A stretch of DNA of 11,372 bases from assembly GCA_030537915.1 (NCBI GenBank), contig JAUNUZ010000015.1, forward strand, positions 2,981 to 14,352. The letters run 5' to 3'. The DNA comes from Micrococcales bacterium. GTDB taxonomy: Bacteria > Actinomycetota > Actinomycetes > Actinomycetales > Dermatophilaceae. The stretch's first letter is position 1. Every line of letters begins with the position of its first letter. The position numbers and the translations under genes were made by a program. Shown piece after piece: positions 6,631-11,372 of the stretch. Below the pieces are notes generated by a model. It was not told where the DNA came from, ran no database searches, and saw only the letters and a program-made list of their open reading frames with translations.

Positions 6631-7396
6631 CCGCGAAGAAAGACAACGCCTGGAGTACGTCGGGGACCCCGTCGAGACGATGGGTGGCAAGGGTTTCCCC
6701 CGGGCCTACCTTGACGGTGACGTCGCCCCGCGCGGGGTCGAGCACGGCGAAAGCCCGCTCGTCCGTCACGTCGTCGCCGAAGTAGATCGTCGCCTGCGCG
6801 CCGACCGCCCTCCCGAGCTGGCGCAGCGCGGTGCCCTTGCTCAGCTCGACGACCCCCAGCTCGACGATGTCCTTGCCATGTAGGTAATGCGAGCCCTCGT
6901 GGGAGTCGACCAGTTGGCCGGCCGCCGCGGCGGCGGAGGCGGCCAGCTGTGGGTCGATACCCCGGGTGTGCAGGACGACGGCCGTCGGCTTCACCTCGAC
7001 CCGAGAGCCCGGGTGGTCGGCCGCGACCTGGGTCATCGCCGTCTCAAGCCGCGCCAGAAGCTCCTGTTCCGCGGGTCCGAGCGTGGCCGGCACGACCAAC
7101 TGCGGATGTGAGCTCTCGGTGCCGTGGCTGGCGATGAGGACGATCGGGTCGTCGGCAGCACTGCCGACGCCCGTCAACGAGGACAGCACGCGCTTGTCGC
7201 GCCCGGATACCAGGGCCACGGTCGTGCCGGGGACCGCGGCGGACTCGCGCAGTGCATCGAGCGAGCCCGCGATGGGGCGCGAAGCGAGTGGGTCGTCCTG
7301 CAGGGGGGCCAGGACGCCGTCGAAATCGGTGGCGAGGAGGACGTTCTCGCGATCAGCGGCCGCTGCCAGCGCGTCCTGCAGGTCGGTAGGCAACAC
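6608..7396 (-). CDS. otsB: Trehalose-6-phosphate phosphatase
   Basis: This HAD-superfamily phosphatase removes phosphate from trehalose 6-phosphate to give trehalose, the second step of the OtsA-OtsB pathway in the cytoplasm. The 262 residues contain the nucleophile motif TDFDGVLAP (Asp24, with acid/base Asp26), motif II VSGRDKR at about 63-69, a cap domain (about 90-180) that includes IASHGTE and KPTAVVLHTRG, and the Mg-binding motif GDDVTDE at 207-213. The usual lysine region is seen as LELSKG-like VVELSKGTALRQL. Translation starts at GTG 7396, with AAGGAG six bases upstream. It follows otsA by 60 bases on the same strand and probably shares its transcript. A strong hairpin begins within its last codons. 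The length is normal for bacterial stand-alone OtsB. Confidence 0.95.
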   Translation of the reverse strand: MLPTDLQDALAAAADRENVLLATDFDGVLAPLQDDPLASRPIAGSLDALRESAAVPGTTVALVSGRDKRVLSSLTGVGSAADDPIVLIASHGTESSHPQLVVPATLGPAEQELLARLETAMTQVAADHPGSRVEVKPTAVVLHTRGIDPQLAASAAAAAGQLVDSHEGSHYLHGKDIVELGVVELSKGTALRQLGRAVGAQATIYFGDDVTDERAFAVLDPARGDVTVKVGPGETLATHRLDGVPDVLQALSFFAAQRTGRA

Positions 7397-7456
7397 CCTT
7401 GACTCCTTCGAGGCATGGTTCGGGGCTGGATCAGGTGCGGCGGGCGGAGGGACCGC

Positions 7457-8884
7457 CTACGCGCCCGGGGGGGTCGGTCGGTCGGGCGCGCTCGCGAGAG
7501 CCTGCAGGAAGCGCTCTGCCCAGCGCTGCACGTCGTGGTCGCGGACGCGGCGGCGCAGGGAGCGCATCCGGCGGCGCTTCTCGGAGGTGGGGGCCTCGAC
7601 GGCCTGTCGGATCGTGTCCTTCAGGCCCTGAATGTCGTGCGGATTGTGGATGAACGCGGCGGTCAGCTCGTTGGCCGCACCGGTGAACTCCGAGAGGACG
7701 AGGGCGCCACCGAGGTCGAATCGGCAGGTGACGTATTCCTTCGCCACGAGGTTCATGCCGTCGCGCAGGGGGGTGACGAGCATGATGTCGGCCGCCAGAT
7801 ACATCGCCGCCATCTCCGCGCGGTCGAAGGACTGATGCAGGTAGTGCACAGCCGCCGCGCCGACCGTGGAGTACTCGCCGTTGATGCGCCCGACCTCGCC
7901 CTCGATCTGGTCCTTGAGGCGCCGGTAGGAATCGACGCGTTCGCGACTCGGGACAGCGACTTGCACGAGGGTGACCTGTGGCGGCGTGTAATGCCCGTCG
8001 GCAAGCAGCTCCTGGTAGGCCTTGAGGCGATGGCGAATGCCCTTGGTGTAGTCGAGCCGGTCGACGCCGAGCATGAGCACCTCGGGGCTGCCGACCTGCT
8101 CCCGGATCTCGTTCGAGCGGGCGACGACCTCCGGCGTTCGGGCCAGCGCGTCGAGGTCTGCGAAGTCGATCGAGATGGGCAGCGCGCTGGCACGGACGCG
8201 CCGGCCGCGGGAGTCGGCGACGACATCGCCCTTGGTGGACAACCCGCGCAGCTGGCGAGCCGCCCGCAGGAAGTTGGCGGCGTCCGCGGTGCGCTGGAAG
8301 CCTAGGTAGTCGGCGCCGATGAGGCCATCGATCAGTTGGCTACGCCAGGGCAGCTGGGCGAAGAGCTCAACCGGCGGGAAGGGGATGTGGTTGAACCAGC
8401 CGATTCGAAGATCGGGCCGTAGCTCCCGTAGGAGGGCCGGCACAAGCTGTAGCTGGTAGTCGTGCACCCAGATCCTCGCGCCCTGCGCGCTGATCTTGGC
8501 GATCGCCTCCGCGAAGCGCTGATTGACCCTGCGGTAGGCGTCCCACCAGCGTCGATGGAAGGTCGCGGGGACGATAACGTCGTGATAGATCGGCCAGAGC
8601 GTGTCGTTGGCGAAGCCCTCGTAGTAATCGCTGACATCTTGCGCCGACAGCGGCACGGGGTGCAGGTGCATGCCCGAGTCCTCGAAGGGTTCAGGCGCAT
8701 CATCGGGTTCACCGGCCCATCCGACCCAGGCCGCTCCTTCGTGACCCCGCATCACCGAGTCCATCGCCGTCACCAGGCCGCCGGGGCTGCGACGCCACAC
8801 CGTGGAGCCGTCGGGTGCTTCCGCGCGGTCGACGGGGAGACGGTTGGCTGCGATGACGAAGTCATAGGTCGTGGTGTCGCTCAT
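7457..8884 (-). CDS. otsA: Trehalose-6-phosphate synthase
   Basis: This GT20 glycosyltransferase joins glucose from a nucleotide-sugar (usually UDP-glucose, sometimes GDP- or ADP-glucose in actinobacteria) to glucose 6-phosphate, giving trehalose 6-phosphate. The 475 residues have the N-terminal Arg15 in AANRLPVDR, a phosphate-loop SPGGLV at about 33-38, WVGWAGE, VHDYQLQLVP, WFNHIPFPPVELFAQLPWR, the donor-binding DRLDYTKGI near 274, and DGMNLVAKEYV followed by LVLSEFTGAA. All catalytic landmarks of OtsA are present and the length is typical. Start ATG at 8884 gives the usual DFVIAANR N-terminus. Upstream lie a -10-like TAAGAT and a 15-base palindrome, suggesting controlled transcription. Trehalose here is likely a compatible solute and stress protectant; that role is family knowledge. 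Confidence 0.96.
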   Translation of the reverse strand: MSDTTTYDFVIAANRLPVDRAEAPDGSTVWRRSPGGLVTAMDSVMRGHEGAAWVGWAGEPDDAPEPFEDSGMHLHPVPLSAQDVSDYYEGFANDTLWPIYHDVIVPATFHRRWWDAYRRVNQRFAEAIAKISAQGARIWVHDYQLQLVPALLRELRPDLRIGWFNHIPFPPVELFAQLPWRSQLIDGLIGADYLGFQRTADAANFLRAARQLRGLSTKGDVVADSRGRRVRASALPISIDFADLDALARTPEVVARSNEIREQVGSPEVLMLGVDRLDYTKGIRHRLKAYQELLADGHYTPPQVTLVQVAVPSRERVDSYRRLKDQIEGEVGRINGEYSTVGAAAVHYLHQSFDRAEMAAMYLAADIMLVTPLRDGMNLVAKEYVTCRFDLGGALVLSEFTGAANELTAAFIHNPHDIQGLKDTIRQAVEAPTSEKRRRMRSLRRRVRDHDVQRWAERFLQALASAPDRPTPPGA

Positions 8885-8932
8885 GTGGTCCGGAGTCAGC
8901 TCCCTGGTCGAAATGTCCGCCCTTGGATACGT

Positions 8933-8956
8933 TCACGCGCAGCGTGACCCATCTTA
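8933..8956 (-). promoter_or_regulatory. Candidate otsA promoter with palindromic operator
   Basis: Reading leftward, TAAGAT (8951-8956) matches the TANNNT -10 pattern. The expected transcription start, about 8944, falls inside TCACGC-GCA-GCGTGA (8933-8947), a perfect six-base inverted repeat with a three-base centre. A repressor bound there would block initiation. The leader to the otsA ATG would be about 60 bases. The -35 position (about 8974-8979) reads GGGCGG and is not consensus, so the promoter is tentative; the palindrome itself is certain. Confidence 0.4.
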
Positions 8957-8966
8957 GGCGGGTCCC

Positions 8967-8981
8967 CCGGGCGCCGCCCGG
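8967..8981. repeat. GC inverted repeat in the otsA/kinase divergent region
   Basis: CCGGGC-GCC-GCCCGG is a perfect six-base inverted repeat with a three-base centre. It lies just upstream of the candidate otsA -10 element and overlaps the -35 position. It could be a second operator or simply a by-product of high GC. Confidence 0.4.
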
Positions 8982-9020
8982 CCTCTGGGGATAGCAACCT
9001 AAGTAGCCGGCCTGGCTCGC

Positions 9021-9048
9021 CGTGCGGATCCGGCGCCGGGCCCGCACG
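9021..9048. repeat. Nested 28-bp inverted repeat
   Basis: CGTGCGG at 9021-9027 pairs with CCGCACG at 9042-9048, and between them lies the perfect palindrome CCGGCGCCGG at 9030-9039. Only the two bases on each side of that core break the symmetry. It sits about 27 bases upstream of the candidate -10 of the Ser/Thr kinase gene. It may be a regulator-binding site or an RNA hairpin; nothing decides between them. Confidence 0.55.
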
Positions 9049-9074
9049 TCCAGGCTGCACGCAAGACGGTCGTC

Positions 9075-9080
9075 TACCCT
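9075..9080 (+). promoter_or_regulatory. Candidate -10 element of the Ser/Thr kinase gene
   Basis: TACCCT, preceded by GTC, fits the TANNNT -10 pattern of actinobacterial housekeeping promoters. It would start a transcript near 9087 with a leader of about 80 bases before the GTG at 9167. No clear -35 is seen, so this is tentative. Confidence 0.35.
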
Positions 9081-9153
9081 TCCTCGCAGAAGTGGTTGGG
9101 CTTGACGGGTCGACCGACCGCAGGTGCCGGTCCGTCAGCTCCGCGAGCCTTGT

Positions 9154-9160
9154 GAGGGGG
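9154..9160 (+). promoter_or_regulatory. Ribosome binding site fixing the kinase start
   Basis: GAGGGGG lies six bases before GTG 9167. This decides in favour of that start over the in-frame ATG at 9092, which has no comparable site and would add 25 residues unlike a kinase N-terminus. Confidence 0.7.
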
Positions 9161-9166
9161 AAAGTC

Positions 9167-11044
9167 GTGAGTGCCACAGGTCAGCACCCCTACGTCGCCG
9201 GGCCGGAGACTGCCGTCATCCCCGCGGCTCGCCGGGTCAACCCCGACGCTGCCGGCCAGGAGCGTCTCGGCCCCTACCGGCTCGTGCAGCTCCTGGGCGA
9301 GGGTGGCATGGGGGTCGTCTACCTGGGGCTCGACGAGCGGGGCCGGGGCGTGGCGATCAAGGTGTTGCGCGACCACATCGCCCACGATCCGATCGCCCGG
9401 GAGCGCCTGGCGCGCGAGGTGTCGACGCTACGTCGGGTGCGGCACCCGAGGGTGGCGCCGGTTGTGGACGCGGACGTCGAAGGCGCACGGCCATATGTCG
9501 TGACCCGCTACGTGCCTGGGGAGCCGCTCGACGCGTGGGTCGCGGCCAACGGCCCGCTGACCGGAGCGGCGCTGGCCCGCCTCGGGCGAGGTCTGGCCGA
9601 GGCGCTCGGAGCGATCCATGACGCCGGCGTGGTGCACCGGGACCTCAAGCCCGGGAACGTGCTGTTCAGCCGCGGGGACCCGGTGGTCATCGACTTCGGT
9701 ATCGCCCATGTCGCGGACGAGGCGCGGCTGACGCACACGGGTCTTGTCATGGGGACGCCCGGTTATCTGTCCCCCGAGCTGCTCGATGGCGATCCGGTCG
9801 ATGAATCGACGGACTGGTGGGCATGGGCCGCCACGCTGGCCTTCGCCGCTACAGGCCGGCCGCCTTTCGGCAGCGGTCCGGTAGACGCGGTGCTGCACCG
9901 CGTCTACCGCGGCGAAGCAGATCTGCGCGGGGTGGACCCGCGGTTGCAGGCGGTGCTGCGGGCGGCCCTGTTGCCCCGCGCGGTCGAACGTCCGCGGCAG
10001 GACGAGATCCTGGCGGCACTGGACGTGTACGCCCACGGTGGCGACACGGCGGGCGTCGTCGGAACGGTCGGCGGCGCCCCACCGAACTCGGCTGTGACCC
10101 GTGCCGTCGAGCCGCCGGACCGCCTCGATGACACCCAGGTCCAGCCCGTCATCCGGTCACTGTGGTCGGCCGGTAACGGGTCGGCTCGGTCGGCATCGCC
10201 CGCAGTCGCCCCCGCGACGACGGCACAGCCGGTCGCGGGCACGCGCATCCTGCCCGTCACGACGTCGCCGGCCGATCCGGGCGGTCGGGCCCACGTCGGG
10301 GCGGCCCCTGGGGCCTACGTCGCGTTCTCTGGCGCACGCCCGCCACCTGGTCCGCAGTCTGGCCAGGCACCTGCGCCGCAGCCTCCGTCGGTGCCACCCG
10401 GCACTCCCGTCGCCGCGCCCGCGGGTGTGTCGGCTGGACCGCGTCGACACGTCGTCCAGCCCGCGCTCGTCGCGCTCCTGGTGACCTTGGCCGCGCTCGC
10501 GATGAGTTGGCCGCTCGTGGCCGTGCTCGTCGCGGCCGGTTGGGCCGTGCTTGCGCGGACCGTCGAGGCGAGTGCGTTCGCCGTCTACTCCAGCGCTTCG
10601 GAGCGGGGACGGCGCCGGATGGATGCGCCGCTGGCCGTCCTGGCGGCTCCGGTCCGTGCGATCCCGGCGCTGCTCACGACGCTGCTCGTCCTGGTGCCGT
10701 CGTCGATAGTGGCCGCGGGGGCGGCCGTCGGCTCCGCCGCCGCACTCACGTCCTGGTCGGGTATGCGGGTGACGCCCGGCAGTGAGACCGCCCTGGCCAT
10801 CGGCTTCGTGGCAGGGGTCCTGCTCGGGTGGTGGGGCATCGCAGGGACCAGCCTGCGTCGTGGCTCGCGCCGGACGATGCGCGCGCTCACCGGGAACAGC
10901 AGCGGTGTCCTCGTCGTCACCACGGTCTTGCTGCTCGGGGCCGTCTACTTGGCAATCCGCAGCCAGGCGTCCGGGGTCAGCCCCGACTGGTACCCGCTGA
11001 CGTCCTCGCTGCTTGAGTCACTGGTCCCGGTTCTGCCCGGATAG
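9167..11044 (+). CDS. Membrane Ser/Thr protein kinase with multi-pass C-terminus
   Basis: This 625-residue Hanks-type kinase phosphorylates Ser/Thr on target proteins; its targets are unknown. The catalytic domain (about 35-300) is complete: glycine loop LGEGGMGVVY at 43-52, Lys65 in VAIKVL, helix-C Glu84, catalytic loop HRDLKPGN at 157-164, DFG at 176-178 and GTPGYLSPE. An activation loop with THTGLVMGT suggests autophosphorylation. A Pro/Ala/Gly-rich linker (about 300-425) follows, and then roughly four to six hydrophobic segments: about 430-462, 499-530, 540-563 and 579-598. No PASTA, NHL or lectin domain is present, so this is not a PknB/StkP orthologue. The kinase is probably cytoplasmic, tethered by a helical membrane bundle. 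The GTG start has a strong ribosome site. It is transcribed away from otsA and shows no partner gene in the window. Confidence 0.93.
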   Translation: MSATGQHPYVAGPETAVIPAARRVNPDAAGQERLGPYRLVQLLGEGGMGVVYLGLDERGRGVAIKVLRDHIAHDPIARERLAREVSTLRRVRHPRVAPVVDADVEGARPYVVTRYVPGEPLDAWVAANGPLTGAALARLGRGLAEALGAIHDAGVVHRDLKPGNVLFSRGDPVVIDFGIAHVADEARLTHTGLVMGTPGYLSPELLDGDPVDESTDWWAWAATLAFAATGRPPFGSGPVDAVLHRVYRGEADLRGVDPRLQAVLRAALLPRAVERPRQDEILAALDVYAHGGDTAGVVGTVGGAPPNSAVTRAVEPPDRLDDTQVQPVIRSLWSAGNGSARSASPAVAPATTAQPVAGTRILPVTTSPADPGGRAHVGAAPGAYVAFSGARPPPGPQSGQAPAPQPPSVPPGTPVAAPAGVSAGPRRHVVQPALVALLVTLAALAMSWPLVAVLVAAGWAVLARTVEASAFAVYSSASERGRRRMDAPLAVLAAPVRAIPALLTTLLVLVPSSIVAAGAAVGSAAALTSWSGMRVTPGSETALAIGFVAGVLLGWWGIAGTSLRRGSRRTMRALTGNSSGVLVVTTVLLLGAVYLAIRSQASGVSPDWYPLTSSLLESLVPVLPG

Positions 11045-11234
11045 AGCGCCCGTTTGTGACGCAATTTCTGTAATACCAAGCAGTGTGTTGCATCCCACAC
11101 TTGGACGGTCGTCCGTGCGAATTGCCTGTTCACAGGCCGACATTTGACGGCGCGCTGACCAATCCGTGATTGGAACGATGCGCAAAAGTGATGAAATTTT
11201 GCCCTGCGCGGCCATGGTGCCCTACAGTCGATTG
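11045..11234 (+). promoter_or_regulatory. Less GC-rich non-coding region with inverted repeats and candidate promoter
   Basis: No credible gene lies in this stretch, which has visibly more A and T than the rest of the window. Inverted repeats follow one another: CCAAG/GTGTG with CACACTTGG (11076-11104), GGAC-GGTC-GTCC (11103-11114), GCCTGT-TC-ACAGGC (11124-11137) and CCAATC-CGT-GATTGG (11159-11173). The first could end the kinase transcript. A sigma-70-like promoter is then seen, TTGCCC at 11199-11204 and TACAGT at 11223-11228 with an 18-base spacer, preceded by an A/T-rich AAAAGTGATGAAATTTT stretch. Transcription would start near 11235 and lead into the candidate riboswitch and a gene beyond the window. 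Confidence 0.5.
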
Positions 11235-11317
11235 CAGTTGGCCGACAGGGTGTGCCTTGTCCTCGGGGGCCGACCGGACACAATTCCACATCGCCAACCA
11301 TTAAGCCATGCGTGCCC

Positions 11318-11372
11318 CAGCGCCTAACTCCGTCGCCGGGCACCTCGCCGGACCACCGGGCAGACGGAGATG
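11318..11372 (+). ncRNA. Possible 5' part of a c-di-AMP (ydaO/yuaA) riboswitch, cut by window end
   Basis: CTAACTCCGTC (11324-11334) begins a hairpin whose right arm is GACGGAG (11363-11369): seven perfect base pairs enclosing a GC-rich stem region. Unpaired AA just before a TCCG...CGGA helix matches, as I recall it, the opening of ydaO/yuaA c-di-AMP riboswitches, where a conserved GGGGAACC-like segment follows the helix. That segment would lie beyond 11372, so the call cannot be completed here. In actinobacteria such switches usually precede cell-wall hydrolase genes (NlpC/P60, Rpf). A promoter about 90 bases upstream fits. If right, the terminal ATG at 11370-11372 is not a start codon. Confidence 0.4.

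Noticed and set aside
7415..8305. 296-codon open frame on the + strand
   Set aside because: It is antisense to otsA, whose motifs are all intact, with no domain or ribosome site of its own.
9092..9166. ATG 9092 as start of the Ser/Thr kinase
   Set aside because: GTG 9167 has GAGGGGG six bases upstream; the extension has no kinase-like sequence.
11144..11172. TTGACG (11144-11149) with TGATTG 17 bases later as a promoter
   Set aside because: The -10 lacks the TANNNT pattern and overlaps a perfect inverted repeat; TTGCCC-18-TACAGT downstream is the better candidate.
10945..11343. 132-codon open frame on the - strand across the last intergenic region
   Set aside because: Its composition (many Cys, Arg, Trp) is not actinobacterial coding-like, it overlaps the kinase 3' end, and it runs over the inverted repeats and promoter candidate.

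Overview
The window reads as chromosomal DNA of a high-GC Gram-positive actinobacterium. Coding DNA is strongly GC-rich with G/C third positions, GTG starts are common, and the gene families are actinobacterial (cysS-rlmB pair, DUF4032 kinase-like protein, MsiK-type ABC ATPase, otsA-otsB, membrane Ser/Thr kinase). I see no rRNA, tRNA, CRISPR, insertion sequence or phage genes. I cannot name the genus from the sequence alone.

Left part (1-3814, + strand): the first ~60 bases are abnormal G homopolymers and look like a contig end or sequencing artefact. Two unrecognised genes follow (103-561 and 558-1364), overlapping by ATGA and so probably translationally coupled. After 24 bp comes cysS (cysteinyl-tRNA synthetase), whose GTG start sits 7 nt after a -10-like hexamer, which suggests a leaderless transcript. 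cysS overlaps rlmB (23S rRNA 2'-O-methyltransferase) by one base. This is a translation housekeeping operon.

Middle part (3913-8884, - strand): in transcription order these are otsA (trehalose-6-phosphate synthase), otsB (trehalose-6-phosphate phosphatase), a MsiK/UgpC/MalK-type sugar-importer ATPase, and a DUF4032 protein with a Kdo/WaaP kinase-like fold. Two perfect 16-bp GC hairpins, one after otsB and one after the ATPase gene, divide this run into three likely transcription units. OtsA and OtsB together make trehalose from UDP-glucose and glucose-6-phosphate. The ATPase has no permease or binding-protein genes beside it, so it is probably a shared energiser for several sugar importers encoded elsewhere.

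Right part (8885-11372): a divergent intergenic region with several inverted repeats separates otsA from a + strand Ser/Thr protein kinase. That kinase has a complete catalytic domain, a Pro/Ala-rich linker and a multi-pass membrane C-terminus instead of PASTA repeats. The last 328 bp are non-coding and less GC-rich. They hold a cluster of short inverted repeats, a plausible sigma-70 promoter and, at the very edge, a 7-bp hairpin preceded by CTAA. This resembles the first part of an actinobacterial c-di-AMP (ydaO/yuaA) riboswitch cut off by the window end.

Nothing here is clearly a new biological system. The items most worth following up are the possible truncated riboswitch and its inverted-repeat-rich upstream region, the non-PASTA multi-pass kinase, the DUF4032 kinase-like protein, and the unrecognised coupled gene pair.
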